From Endozoicomonas euniceicola (GTDB taxonomy: Bacteria > Pseudomonadota > Gammaproteobacteria > Pseudomonadales > Endozoicomonadaceae), in contig NZ_CP103300.1 in NCBI RefSeq assembly GCF_025562755.1, forward strand, positions 2,615,001-2,679,000: DNA of 64,000 bases, in the 5' to 3' direction. Positions 8,175-17,900 of this stretch are shown here, piece after piece. Within the stretch, counting starts at the first letter, position 1. The number at the start of each line of letters is the position of its first letter. Under the pieces are notes generated by a model that was given only the letters and a program-made list of their open reading frames with translations, did no database searches and was not told where the DNA came from. Position numbers and translations under genes: made by a program.

Positions 8175-8660
8175 TTATGATTCAAGTTCTGCGAGAATAG
8201 CGCTCTCCAGATTTTCAGGTTTTGTCGTTGGTGCATAACGGGCAATCACTTCCCCCCTGCGGTTCAGGAGAAACTTGGTAAAATTCCATTTAATTTTCTT
8301 CGTTCCCAATACTCCGGGAGCTGCCGACTTCAAATCCTGGTACAGTGGGGCGGCAGTGTCCCCATTAACGTCAATTTTCTCAAAAACAGGGAAGGTTACA
8401 CCGTAATTTTTTTCGCAGAAAGCTCCAATCTCATCACTGCTGCCAGGCTCCTGATGACCAAACTGATCACATGGAAAGCCCAGAACCACCAGCCCCTTCT
8501 CACCGTACTTTTCATACAGGCTTTCCAACCCTTTGTACTGGGGTGTAAAACCGCACTGGCTGGCAGTATTAACGATAAGAACCACTTTCCCCCGGTAGTC
8601 ACTCAGGGAGCAGGATTCACCATTCAACAGTGGCATCTCATATTTCAGCAAGTCCATCAT
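8175..8660 (-). CDS. Glutathione peroxidase (Cys type)
   Basis: The 161-aa enzyme belongs to the glutathione/thioredoxin peroxidase family that reduces H2O2 and lipid hydroperoxides. NTASQCGFTPQYKGLE carries the peroxidatic Cys (C36) in place of selenocysteine. The FPCDQFGHQEPG box contains the active-site Gln region; the usual Asn of CNQFG is Asp here. KIKWNFTKFLLNRRGEV supplies the Trp and Asn. Length is normal. Two adjacent ATG codons begin the frame; GGAG lies five bases before the first. Its closeness to oxyR is consistent with an oxidative stress role, but oxyR is in a separate upstream unit with recG. Confidence 0.93.
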   Translation of the reverse strand: MMDLLKYEMPLLNGESCSLSDYRGKVVLIVNTASQCGFTPQYKGLESLYEKYGEKGLVVLGFPCDQFGHQEPGSSDEIGAFCEKNYGVTFPVFEKIDVNGDTAAPLYQDLKSAAPGVLGTKKIKWNFTKFLLNRRGEVIARYAPTTKPENLESAILAELES

Positions 8661-8755
8661 CGTTCTCCATGCTGTTATTGTTTTGTCAATATAGAACGAT
8701 ATTTTTGCGCTATAGGCAAGACTGTTTCACTCAATCAATCACTGTTGTTTAACAG

Positions 8756-10843
8756 TTAAACATTCGCGTATTGTTCAGCATGCCCCAGCCAGCGAAGAAT
8801 TAAGGGTTCAGCATTTTCCGGTGCATCCTGCAACAGGGTTTGCGCTGCCGAGCGAACATCTTCCAGCAAATCGCTGTCCCGTTCCAACTCAGCAACCCGC
8901 AATTGCGCCAACCCGGTCTGCCGGGTTCCCAGCACTTCGCCCGGCCCCCGTAGCTCCAAATCTTTTTCCGCAATAATGAAGCCGTCGCTGGAGTCGCGCA
9001 TAACCTGTAGCCGTTCCCGACTCTGCTGAGATAACGGTGCGTGATACATTAGCAGACAATGACTGGCTATATTACCTCGACCAACACGCCCCCGAAGCTG
9101 ATGAAGTTGCGCCAGCCCCAGCCGTTCAGGGTTTTCAATAATCATCAGGCTGGCGTTGGGAACATCCACACCGACCTCTATGACGGTTGTTGCCACCAAC
9201 AGGTGCAAATGACCGGATTTAAAAGCATCCATTACTTCCTGTTTTTCACTGGCTTTCATACGACCATGAACCAGGCCGATAGACAACTCCGGTAAGGTTT
9301 CCCGTAACTGTTCCGCCGTCACCTCAGCAGCCTGACACTGCAAGGTTTCCGATTCATCAATCAACGTACAAACCCAATACGCCTGCCGCCCGTCCAGACA
9401 AGCCGCACGAAGTCTGTGCATGACCTGTTCACGCCGGTCGTCACCAATAACAACGGTGTTAACCGGTGTGCGCCCCGGAGGCAGTTCATCAATCACCGAA
9501 CAGTCAAGGTCTGCATAAGCACTCATCGCCAGCGTTCTGGGAATGGGTGTGGCGGTCATAATCAGTTGATGAGGTTGTCCACCATTCTTTTCGCCTTTAT
9601 CCCGCAGCGCCATGCGCTGATGGACACCAAAGCGGTGTTGTTCATCGATAATGGCCAGCCCCAGGCGGTGAAAATCGACATCTCCCTGAAACAGAGCATG
9701 AGTACCGACGACAACCGACGCCTCACCACTGGCAATTTCCTCCAGCACCTTTTCACGCTTTTTACCCGTCGTTTTACCGGATAAATAAGCCACGGATACG
9801 CCCAGAGGTTTCAACCAGTTTTTAAAATTGCGTTCATGCTGTTCTGCCAGAATTTCAGTGGGCGCCATAATCGTCGCCTGATAGCCATTTTCCACTACCT
9901 GCAGAGCCGCCAGCGCAGCCACTACGGTTTTGCCGGAACCGACATCCCCCTGAACCAGACGGAGCATAGGCTCGGCCTGCATCATATCCTGACTGATTTC
10001 GGCCACTACCCGTTCCTGCGCGCCTGTCAAATTAAACGACAACTGTTCACGGAAAGCGCGTGTCAGCTCCTGCTTAGGCGGCATTGGATAGCTGTGAACA
10101 GTACGCACCAACATGCGCAGCTTCTGCATACTAAGGTTATGTGCCAGCAGTTCTTCAAAGGCAAGACGTCGCTGGGCTGGATGACGCCCCTCGCCAAGCA
10201 AAGCCACTGAATTGTCGGGGGGAGGGCTGTGCAGCAGCCGGACAGCGTCCACCAGCGGACCCAGCCGAAACTGTTGTTGTACGGATTCTGGTAACCAGTC
10301 CTGCAGGGCAGAAGAAGGGGTGTTCAGTTTATCCAGTGCGAGATCACACAGGCTGCGTATACGCTGTTGAGTTAAGCCTTCTGTGGCGGGATACACCGGT
10401 GTCAGCGTTTCCTCAACCTCAAGCTCGTTGTCCGGCTTTATCACCCGGTACTCCGGATGGTAAAACTCCAGGCCTGATGCCCCCCGCCGGGGCTCACCAA
10501 AGCAACGAACTTCAACCCCGGCTTTCAGGTTATTTTTCTGAGCTGCAGAGAAATGATAAAAACGTAAGCCCACACTGCCCGTGCCATCGCCGACCCGGCA
10601 CAACAGACTTCGCCTGCGCCCCATCACCACTTCAGCGCCAAGCACTTTGCCCTGCACAACGAAGTCTCCATCTGGCTGCAGCGCACCAATGGGTGTTATG
10701 CGGGTACGGTCCTGGTAGCGTAATGGCAGGTGAAACAGCAAATCCTGTAAATTGCGGATATGAATTTTAGCCAGTTTCTCCGCCAAAGCAGCCCCTACAC
10801 CCTTGAGTGCCGTTACCGGAATCTCATGCAGAGGCTTACTCAT
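8756..10843 (-). CDS. recG: ATP-dependent DNA helicase RecG
   Basis: RecG remodels stalled replication forks and branch-migrates Holliday junctions. The 695-aa protein has the N-terminal wedge/OB domain (about 1-230). It then has superfamily 2 helicase motifs: LVQGDVGSGKTVVAALAAL (Walker A), IIDEQHRFGVHQR (DEQH box), MTATPIPRTLA, and the C-terminal half with TTVIEVGVDVPNA and QLRGRVGRG. The LELRGPGEVLGTRQTG tail is diagnostic. The ATG at 10843 overlaps the oxyR TGA by one base (TGATG), so translation is probably coupled to oxyR. A TTG just upstream could lengthen the frame by one residue but is unlikely. The oxyR-recG pairing is known from pseudomonads. Confidence 0.97.
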   Translation of the reverse strand: MSKPLHEIPVTALKGVGAALAEKLAKIHIRNLQDLLFHLPLRYQDRTRITPIGALQPDGDFVVQGKVLGAEVVMGRRRSLLCRVGDGTGSVGLRFYHFSAAQKNNLKAGVEVRCFGEPRRGASGLEFYHPEYRVIKPDNELEVEETLTPVYPATEGLTQQRIRSLCDLALDKLNTPSSALQDWLPESVQQQFRLGPLVDAVRLLHSPPPDNSVALLGEGRHPAQRRLAFEELLAHNLSMQKLRMLVRTVHSYPMPPKQELTRAFREQLSFNLTGAQERVVAEISQDMMQAEPMLRLVQGDVGSGKTVVAALAALQVVENGYQATIMAPTEILAEQHERNFKNWLKPLGVSVAYLSGKTTGKKREKVLEEIASGEASVVVGTHALFQGDVDFHRLGLAIIDEQHRFGVHQRMALRDKGEKNGGQPHQLIMTATPIPRTLAMSAYADLDCSVIDELPPGRTPVNTVVIGDDRREQVMHRLRAACLDGRQAYWVCTLIDESETLQCQAAEVTAEQLRETLPELSIGLVHGRMKASEKQEVMDAFKSGHLHLLVATTVIEVGVDVPNASLMIIENPERLGLAQLHQLRGRVGRGNIASHCLLMYHAPLSQQSRERLQVMRDSSDGFIIAEKDLELRGPGEVLGTRQTGLAQLRVAELERDSDLLEDVRSAAQTLLQDAPENAEPLILRWLGHAEQYANV

Positions 10844-11757
10844 CAATCTTTAATCCTGTTGATATCAGTACATTGCTTAAGCGCCCCAGCCAGAACATCA
10901 ATGGCTTTGGGCCTTGGGAAGCTGGCTCGCCATGCCAGGGCGACTGTTCTTTCCGGCCTTGGAGTACTAAATGGCTTAGAGGTCAACACATTTGGTGCGT
11001 AATAGTTATTGCCCAGAGCCGACTCTGGCAGAATGCTGATGCCCATGCCTGACGCAACCATATGACGGATAGTTTCCAGCGAAGTAGCCTCAACCCCGGA
11101 ACCGTCATGCCCTTCATCCACACTAAGAACCGGGCAGGCTTCCAGAATCTGGTCGCGGAAACAATGACCTTCACCCAGCAGCAATACTTCATCTCTGGAC
11201 AGTTCTTCTTTATTAATCGCATCACGCTCAGCCCACGGATGGTGGCCCGGCATCAATACCCTGAAGGCTTCATCATAGATGGGTAATGTTAAAACGTCCG
11301 GCTCGGTAAAGGGCAGAGCAATAAGGATGGCATCCAGTTCGCCCTGTCTTAACTTTCGACGCAAAACGGCGGTAAAGTTTTCTTCTATATAAAGTGGCAT
11401 ACCGGATGCCAGCTCTGCCAGTTTGGGTACCAGGTGCGGGAACAGGTAAGGGCCAATGGTGTAAATGGCTCCTACCCGCAACGGCGTACTCAACTGATCT
11501 TTACCTTCTTTTGCCAGCTCTTTCACAGCATCAGCTTCTTCAAGTACTTTTCTTGCCTGCTGAATAATGCGTTGTCCCATATCACTGACACGCACAGCGC
11601 TACGAGTGCGCTCAAAAAGCTCAATGCCCAGTTCTTTTTCCAGTTTTTTCACCCCGGCACTGAGGGTAGGCTGGCTGACGAAGCATTCAGCAGCAGCGCG
11701 CCCAAAGTGCTGTTCCCGGGCAAGGGTAACAATATAGCGCAGTTCAGTCAGAGTCAT
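10843..11757 (-). CDS. oxyR: Hydrogen-peroxide sensing regulator OxyR
   Basis: OxyR is a LysR-family activator that turns on peroxide defence genes when a disulfide forms between two cysteines. The 304-aa protein has an N-terminal winged helix-turn-helix (HFGRAAAECFVSQPTLSAGVKKLE) and a periplasmic-binding-like sensor domain. GEGHCFRDQILEAC places the redox cysteines at exactly C199 and C208, the E. coli numbering, with the intervening RDQ conserved. The stop overlaps the recG start, making a two-gene unit. No other oxyR target is adjacent except the glutathione peroxidase gene beyond recG. Confidence 0.97.
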   Translation of the reverse strand: MTLTELRYIVTLAREQHFGRAAAECFVSQPTLSAGVKKLEKELGIELFERTRSAVRVSDMGQRIIQQARKVLEEADAVKELAKEGKDQLSTPLRVGAIYTIGPYLFPHLVPKLAELASGMPLYIEENFTAVLRRKLRQGELDAILIALPFTEPDVLTLPIYDEAFRVLMPGHHPWAERDAINKEELSRDEVLLLGEGHCFRDQILEACPVLSVDEGHDGSGVEATSLETIRHMVASGMGISILPESALGNNYYAPNVLTSKPFSTPRPERTVALAWRASFPRPKAIDVLAGALKQCTDINRIKD

Positions 11758-11946
11758 AATAAAAGTAAGCCGACGATTGGTGATAAGAGCACTGTAAATT
11801 TAATCAGTATTATTAACTAATTCCTTTGCTGTGTCAGCTTTTGCGGTGTCCAGAAGCCTGCATTTTATATGTTGGGGAACCGAACAGACGCCCAATGGTC
11901 AAAAGAGCGTCTTAAGCATGGATAAATGTAAAAGGAGTTTTAAACA

Positions 11947-14475
11947 ATGCTTGATCCGACTAGCCCACATACACCCTCCGCTTCTGGATACACTGTCCAA
12001 AATCCGCCAGAAAACCCTGATGGCCCACAAGACAGTGGAGTGGCACAGGCAGAAAGCACTACACGCTATGTTCAAACCAGTGCCTCAGAACAAGCTGCCA
12101 CCTACGGCAAAGATATTGCACAGCGGAGATCCGGGCATGCGAACGCCCAAAGGGATAGCTCACACCGCTACCGAACAAAAGAGCTGCTCAAATGGGCAAA
12201 CGCTTCAAACCATCCAGACACCATAAAGGCACTTAAAAAATGCAGAGTCAGTGCATCTGCTGATTATGCCGAACCGGGGCAAAAAAGTTTAGAGAGACTA
12301 TCACGACAGGAACAGCTAAACCTGTTAAAGCAACACCTTGCTAAAAAACAGCCAGAAGCCAGAAAAGCAGGCTCAGAAGCCTGCCACGCTTTTAATCCTG
12401 TCCATAAAACATTTGCCACTCCTGTACAGTTTGATCTCACCATAAATAAGCAAACACAGGCACTAACCCAGGAACAACAGTCAAAACTTGCCAATAGTGT
12501 CATACTGGATGAAATTTCAGATCAACTAAAAGGTATTGCCAAAAAAGGTCATCACAGCAAATGGGCGGGAGACCTTGGCAGAAGCAATATTACTCTGCAG
12601 ATTGAGATACAGGAAAAAGATAGCGGCGATTGTTACCTCCTCCCGATACACTCGGTGAACTCAAACCGCCAGAGCGTTCAGAAAACGGTAGGAAAAAAAG
12701 GCACTGATGATAAAAAATCCGTTGAGGCGAAAGAAGAAGAACTCAGGGCAAAACTGCAATTATCAATCCCCGGATCTGATCCAATACTTAAAGATGTATT
12801 AAGGCAGGATGTCTTAAACCCTGTCTATGTATTCGTTACAAATGAGTTTGGTGTTACACCGTCATCACAAACTTACTCTATTGATGTTACAGCCATTAAT
12901 CGCGATGAGTTCATTGTAGAAAATAAAGCTGAATATACAACTTACACAAAACCGGCTGAAATGAAGAGTTACGGTGGTAAAACAACCCTTTATGCTAAGT
13001 CTCATTTTAAGCGGGAAAACGGGGTGTTTGTGCCGACAGGGCTATCGATTGATATCAATCTTGATAACATCAAGCCTAAACACCTGCCTGATGAGCCCAA
13101 AATAAAGCGCGCTCAAAGTGCCGAAGCCCTGAATCGTAACAGAGTCCGGCCAACGACAAGTTTCGATTTGTCACCTCCGGTGATGAGGCGTCAAACCTCT
13201 CAACAACACAATGCTCCAGTAAAACTCGATATTACAACTGTGGGAAGCCAGCTCTACGCAACGAACATGGCAGCCCCTGAATTAGAACATCTGATCAATG
13301 AAAAAACAGCGATCAAATCTTATAAAAAGAGTCTGGCAGACGATCAGGAACAGTGGGAAAACCTCCCTGCTGCCAGCTCAATGTCAACTCCCTGCCCAGT
13401 AAAGCAAACGACTGCCCAATTGAGCAAACTCAATACCCTTGCTCCAACATCTGACTTTTTTAAAGAAAGTAAATCCAGTCTTTCAGCCAGGGACGCAAGC
13501 ACCAGGCGCGCCATGGAGCAGGCAGAAGCTGCCTATAAAAAGCGATGGCAGGAAAAAGCGACTGAGTTGGCCAAAGCCAGCTCTGACTCTATGCACAATA
13601 CTGCCATCAATTCATTCTCATCGGTGACATTGCAGGGAGAAAAGTTTGAACAGTATATGAAGTTATACGGAATCCTGAATCATATGAACAATGAAATGGT
13701 CAGGCTTGCTGGAAAAGCCAAAGCCGCAAAGCATTCTTTTTCCAGACAAGAGTTAACCCAAGAACAGCTTCTCAGCAAACTGCTAAAAATTAAGCTTGAA
13801 TCTTCAAAACATCTTAAGAAGCTGAGAGGGTCAGGTTGCGAGTTCAGCAGCCTGTGTGAGCATTATGGCTTCTATAAAGACCAAAAACCCACCAAGGGTC
13901 ATGAAACGGCTGCTCAGTACCTTGAGCAGAAGAAAACCCAAGTACTGTTAGAAGAAAAGAAAGTCGGGGCATCCGTTATGCTTGCAACATTTGCAGGGGA
14001 AAATACAGAATATAAATCTAAAAGCCTGGATAGCTATAACGATTTCGCTAAATTCATTAATCGACTGGCAGCCTATGACAAAGACGGAAAGGCCACGCTA
14101 CTGATTTCGTACATGCTGGACAACCCTGAACAATTCAGGGATTTTCGACTTTTTGATGATAATGGTTTCAAACCGGTGGCGGAACTGGAACAAGAAGTCC
14201 CCAAACTGGCACAGGCAGTCTCCAGAAAGGCAATCAAAAAGCTAGATACTCTAAGCCATAAGGGACTGTCTAGTGATGATTTAAAAGCAATACAGACCCT
14301 CTTCGGTTTAAAACCAGAGGAAGTATCTTCTTCTCTAGGCGCTTCAGGGTTCGCTTTTAATATTTTCGAGCTGATAAAAAGTCTTATCAGCTCTGAGCCA
14401 TTCCTTTATGCAGCTAAGGTTGATGAGCTGATATCATTTTTTGAAAACAAGACCTCTGGTACTAGCTATGTATGA
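11947..14475 (+). CDS. 842-aa protein of unknown function, possible secreted effector
   Basis: I do not recognise this protein. It starts at ATG 11947 with a good AAAGGAG about nine bases upstream. There is no signal peptide or membrane segment. The first 60 residues are rich in Ser, Thr, Pro and Gln and lack acidic clusters, a composition often seen in type III secretion signals. Residues about 160-370 look beta-rich. A central part has Pro/Ser-rich linkers, and about 500-842 is mostly helical with many Lys and Glu. It is inserted alone between oxyR (divergent) and an epimerase gene. It could equally be a cytoplasmic structural protein; only localisation data would tell. Confidence 0.75.
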   Translation: MLDPTSPHTPSASGYTVQNPPENPDGPQDSGVAQAESTTRYVQTSASEQAATYGKDIAQRRSGHANAQRDSSHRYRTKELLKWANASNHPDTIKALKKCRVSASADYAEPGQKSLERLSRQEQLNLLKQHLAKKQPEARKAGSEACHAFNPVHKTFATPVQFDLTINKQTQALTQEQQSKLANSVILDEISDQLKGIAKKGHHSKWAGDLGRSNITLQIEIQEKDSGDCYLLPIHSVNSNRQSVQKTVGKKGTDDKKSVEAKEEELRAKLQLSIPGSDPILKDVLRQDVLNPVYVFVTNEFGVTPSSQTYSIDVTAINRDEFIVENKAEYTTYTKPAEMKSYGGKTTLYAKSHFKRENGVFVPTGLSIDINLDNIKPKHLPDEPKIKRAQSAEALNRNRVRPTTSFDLSPPVMRRQTSQQHNAPVKLDITTVGSQLYATNMAAPELEHLINEKTAIKSYKKSLADDQEQWENLPAASSMSTPCPVKQTTAQLSKLNTLAPTSDFFKESKSSLSARDASTRRAMEQAEAAYKKRWQEKATELAKASSDSMHNTAINSFSSVTLQGEKFEQYMKLYGILNHMNNEMVRLAGKAKAAKHSFSRQELTQEQLLSKLLKIKLESSKHLKKLRGSGCEFSSLCEHYGFYKDQKPTKGHETAAQYLEQKKTQVLLEEKKVGASVMLATFAGENTEYKSKSLDSYNDFAKFINRLAAYDKDGKATLLISYMLDNPEQFRDFRLFDDNGFKPVAELEQEVPKLAQAVSRKAIKKLDTLSHKGLSSDDLKAIQTLFGLKPEEVSSSLGASGFAFNIFELIKSLISSEPFLYAAKVDELISFFENKTSGTSYV

Positions 14476-14562
14476 GCACCTGGTCGCGTGAAACCATTGT
14501 TTCTACTGATCAAATGTAGTTGACTGACAGGCAACCCTTTCAGTCATTTACTGAGAACAAAA

Positions 14563-15408
14563 ATGGACACACAGAACATTCTTATCGCAGGCTGTGGCGA
14601 CGTAGGGTGCGAGCTAGCCAGACAGCTGCTGCTCGCCAGTGAGTTTCAGGTCTGGGGCTTGCGTCGCTCCATTGACCAGCTGCCCGAAGGTGTTCACGCT
14701 ATTCGCGGTGACCTTTCAAACCCGGAGAAACTCGGCGCATGGCCTGAAACCATCGATTACGTTTTTTATACCACCGCTGCCGACGGATATTCACCAGAAC
14801 TTTACCAACAGGCTTACGTCACTGGTCTTATGAATGTGATGAATCATTTAAAGAAGAAGAGCATTCAGCCCAAACACCTGTTCTTCACCTCCAGCACCAG
14901 CGTCTACCATCAGAGCCTCGGCGAATGGGTCGATGAAGACTCTGACTGCAATCCACAAACCTTTCCTGGCCAAACACTGCTAGAAGCCGAAAAGCTACTG
15001 TTTGCCAGTGACCTGTCTGCAACTTCCGTTCGCTTTGGTGGCATTTATGGTCCTGGCAGAAACCGGCTGATTAAACGGGTGCTGGAAAAAAAAGGATGCG
15101 CCAAAGAGCCAGTCGTTTACGGTAATCGAATTCACAGGGATGATTGCGCCGGTATTCTGAAACATCTACTGCAAATGAGCATCACCGGGCAAACGCCTGA
15201 TCCTGTTTACCTTGGTGTTGATAGCCAGCCTGCTCCCATGCACGATGTTCTGCACTGGATTGCCGGTCAGTACGGCGTAGAACTGAGCGATGATCACCCC
15301 GCTCCCCAAAGATCCAGTAAACGTTGCAGCAATCGCAAAGTTCTCGATACGGGCTATCGTTTTAAATACCCGGATTACAAGGTTGGCTATCTGAACAATT
15401 CTGCCTGA
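14563..15408 (+). CDS. NAD-dependent epimerase/dehydratase family protein (YeeZ-like)
   Basis: The 281-aa protein has a Rossmann fold of the extended SDR class. The N-terminus ILIAGCGDVGCELARQLL is the nucleotide-binding GxxGxxG-type motif. SSTSVYHQ supplies the Ser and Tyr region, and VRFGGIYGPGRN is the epimerase-type block. The usual catalytic YxxxK is not obvious: the equivalent area reads TLLEAEKLL. This arrangement matches the YeeZ/YbjT-like subgroup, which binds NAD(P) but whose reaction is unknown. The ribosome site is weak. The gene is followed 45 bases later by a flavin monooxygenase on the same strand, so the two may form an operon. Confidence 0.85.
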   Translation: MDTQNILIAGCGDVGCELARQLLLASEFQVWGLRRSIDQLPEGVHAIRGDLSNPEKLGAWPETIDYVFYTTAADGYSPELYQQAYVTGLMNVMNHLKKKSIQPKHLFFTSSTSVYHQSLGEWVDEDSDCNPQTFPGQTLLEAEKLLFASDLSATSVRFGGIYGPGRNRLIKRVLEKKGCAKEPVVYGNRIHRDDCAGILKHLLQMSITGQTPDPVYLGVDSQPAPMHDVLHWIAGQYGVELSDDHPAPQRSSKRCSNRKVLDTGYRFKYPDYKVGYLNNSA

Positions 15409-15452
15409 TAGCGGTCTATTCTTTCTCCAGTGAGATCAGGCAGAGAGCAAGA

Positions 15453-16715
15453 ATGTCCGCTAACAAAGAAGTCGCCATCATCGGGGCAGGACCAGCAGGA
15501 TTAATTACCGGCAGCGTACTGAAAAAGACTGATTTCACTGTTACGCTCTTTGAGCAGCGTGACTGCCTGGGTGGCTCCTGGGCAATCCAGCCCTTGTCCA
15601 CACTGGTTGATATTCGTGACGGGGTTTTCGGAATATACTCCCCAACCTACCCCTCGTTGCGTTGTAATTTACCAAAGCAGGTCATGCCGCTGCCAGACTT
15701 CCCTTTTCCTGATGATTATCCACTCTATGCCCGTCATGATGATGTATTGTCACACCTGCATCGCTTTGCAGAGCACCAGAAGCTGCTGCGACACATTCGG
15801 TTTAACCATCGCTTTCTTGCGCTTGACGCCTCTTCCACAACGTCACCCGGAAAGCGTCGCTGGCAGATTCAGACCAGCCAGGGCGCTGGTGAATTTGATG
15901 CCGTTGTCTTCTGCAACAGCCACTACTCTTTCCCAAAACTGCCAGACCTTGAACCATTACTTCCTTTTACCGGCCGGCTTGAGCACAGTTTCAGTTACCG
16001 GGGCCCTGAAGCCTACCGGCATAAGCGTGTTGCCCTGATGGGCTCAGGGCCTTCCGGAGAGGATCTGAGCAGAGAGATCAGCCACTGTGCCAGTAGAGTT
16101 TACCTTTGTGCTCATCCGGGAAGCCGACAACTGCACAGGCCAGTCACGGGACGGTACGGAGCGCATAATAACCTGACCCGACACCGCGACGTTGTTGCCT
16201 GTAATGACCGAACTGTGATGCTGGAAGACGGTGAGAAACTGGAGAATATTGATGTTCTGATCCTGTGTACCGGTTTTCAGCCTGACCCTGCTTTCAGGCA
16301 TGCTCTGCCGGATACCGGATTGTCCGGTGACCAAAATACTATAGCCCCGCTTTACCTGAACCTGTTTCATCCGAAGTATCCTGAGCTGACAGCAACGAGC
16401 ATGATACAGTGCGCCGCTCCCTTTATTCTGTATCGCTACCAGGCTGAAGCCATTGCGGGCTACCTGAAAGGCAAAATACAACTGCCTAATGCTCAGCAAC
16501 GGCAATTTGCGGCAGAGCAGTCGGAGCTTCGTCAGACAGGACGGGTGGATTTTTCGATTCGCAAAGCCAACAGCATGGAACATATAAACCGGCTGGCAAG
16601 CATGGCAGGCATTCCGCCGCCCACAAAAGAAACATTAGAAATACTGGCGGCCAACAATAAAAAACGGCTGGAGCACCCGGATACTTATCGTGACCTGCCG
16701 TGGGTGAACGGGTAG
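15453..16715 (+). CDS. Flavin-containing monooxygenase-like FAD/NADPH enzyme
   Basis: The 420-aa flavoprotein begins with the FAD-binding VAIIGAGPAGLITGSVL. A second Rossmann motif for NADPH, VALMGSGPSGEDLSREI, lies at about residue 197. The VLILCTGFQPDPAF block corresponds to the ATG/FATGY region of class B monooxygenases. These enzymes oxygenate nitrogen or sulfur atoms of small substrates with NADPH and O2. The substrate cannot be read from sequence. The gene follows the SDR gene closely and is probably cotranscribed. Length is normal for bacterial FMO-like proteins. Confidence 0.87.
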   Translation: MSANKEVAIIGAGPAGLITGSVLKKTDFTVTLFEQRDCLGGSWAIQPLSTLVDIRDGVFGIYSPTYPSLRCNLPKQVMPLPDFPFPDDYPLYARHDDVLSHLHRFAEHQKLLRHIRFNHRFLALDASSTTSPGKRRWQIQTSQGAGEFDAVVFCNSHYSFPKLPDLEPLLPFTGRLEHSFSYRGPEAYRHKRVALMGSGPSGEDLSREISHCASRVYLCAHPGSRQLHRPVTGRYGAHNNLTRHRDVVACNDRTVMLEDGEKLENIDVLILCTGFQPDPAFRHALPDTGLSGDQNTIAPLYLNLFHPKYPELTATSMIQCAAPFILYRYQAEAIAGYLKGKIQLPNAQQRQFAAEQSELRQTGRVDFSIRKANSMEHINRLASMAGIPPPTKETLEILAANNKKRLEHPDTYRDLPWVNG

Positions 16716-16813
16716 AGCTTCGGAAGGAGCTCCGCAAAAGAGTTAACTAAAAAGGATCGTGCTATCTTTCCGTAGGGTATTTTTTATTAATATTGCCTGG
16801 AGTGATGATAGAC

Positions 16814-17848
16814 ATGCCGTATGTGTTGAAAAGGAGTTTTGTTTTATGGGTACTCAGCCTGGCACTAACCCGGTCACTGGTCGTTTATGGGATAAATCTT
16901 GAATTTTCTACGTCTGCCCTTTTCAAGTGGGATCTTTTTACAGATAGAAACGCTGATAGTGTTCTAACAGGAACAATAAGAGAAAGTATTACTACCAGAA
17001 ATAGTGGTATACGACCTGACGAGGAGACCGCTATCGCTTCAGGTGAACCCCGTCGTCAATATACGGTAATCGAGTCGGACTCAGTAAGAAACATTACAGT
17101 AACAGAGCCTGTGAATCACGTTAGCCTCACAGGATCGCTGTTTGAGCGATTCAGTAATAACTATGAAGGAATTCACAGGCTCAGGTATCTGTACAAAGAC
17201 CCACCCAGAACTCCATTTCTAACCAATTGGGATATTTTCAACTGGCTTACCGGAAACTTGTTTGAACGGATCAGGAACAGATTTCGGCGTAATTTAAGGC
17301 GTTCACACACAACACCGCCTCGATCTCAGTTATCTTCTCGTGACGATGTTCGTCACTTATCTTTAGAGGAATTCAGGGATGATCATAACGAGCTAAGCGT
17401 TCTGGAAAACAATGTATCGGTTATCTCCCTTTCAGGATCCGACATTATTACAAGAAGGTGGCTGGAAAGCATACTGGACAGTTACGATGAGTTTCAGGAT
17501 AACATCGTTATACCAGGACTCCTTAATGATTCGATCCCTGTGCGTACCAGAGTCCAGGCAGCACCTGATAATTCGGCTGCAAGAGTGATTACAATGAGGG
17601 TTGATCCAGGTCGGTCAGATGAGCTGGGAATTGAAAGAGTTAACCTACACGTCCATAGCAGATTCCCAGAAAATACTATTGTGTCAGAAATTGAATTTAT
17701 CTTTCATGAAACCAGACTGGTTATGCGCACAGCTGGACAAGAAAACCCTGTCCATGGACAGGGTTCAGGCACTTTACTACCAGCCGCCCCTTCTGCCGGA
17801 CTTTATTCACCTACCGGCAATATTTTCACTGGGAGCATCAAAAATTAA
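16814..17848 (+). CDS. Secreted orphan protein, unknown function
   Basis: No known domain is apparent. The ATG at 16814 has TGGAG at about 16797-16802; in-frame starts at 16793 and 16805 also exist. From 16814 the product has 344 aa and begins with a signal-peptide-like segment: a basic start, then a hydrophobic stretch FVLWVLSLALTRSLVVYG. The mature part contains repeated SLTGSLFERF/WLTGNLFERI motifs (about residues 95-160), suggesting an internal duplication. An Arg/Ser/Thr-rich stretch (RNRFRRNLRRSHTTPPRSQL) follows. The DNA is more AT-rich than the flanking core genes. It sits alone between an FMO gene and convergent ridA. It resembles other secreted orphans in this window only in style. 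Confidence 0.65.
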   Translation: MPYVLKRSFVLWVLSLALTRSLVVYGINLEFSTSALFKWDLFTDRNADSVLTGTIRESITTRNSGIRPDEETAIASGEPRRQYTVIESDSVRNITVTEPVNHVSLTGSLFERFSNNYEGIHRLRYLYKDPPRTPFLTNWDIFNWLTGNLFERIRNRFRRNLRRSHTTPPRSQLSSRDDVRHLSLEEFRDDHNELSVLENNVSVISLSGSDIITRRWLESILDSYDEFQDNIVIPGLLNDSIPVRTRVQAAPDNSAARVITMRVDPGRSDELGIERVNLHVHSRFPENTIVSEIEFIFHETRLVMRTAGQENPVHGQGSGTLLPAAPSAGLYSPTGNIFTGSIKN

Positions 17849-17900
17849 GAACTGACCAATCAACTACCTTGCCGTTATTAAATCTTTGCCAGGAGCCGAA

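Noticed and set aside
10141..10770. Plus-strand open frame of 209 codons inside recG
   Set aside because: It is the complement of recG, which is colinear with the family; there is no ribosome site.
11831..12226. 131-codon frame overlapping the start of the 842-aa gene
   Set aside because: The 842-aa frame has a strong ribosome site; the other is a shadow that overlaps it out of frame.
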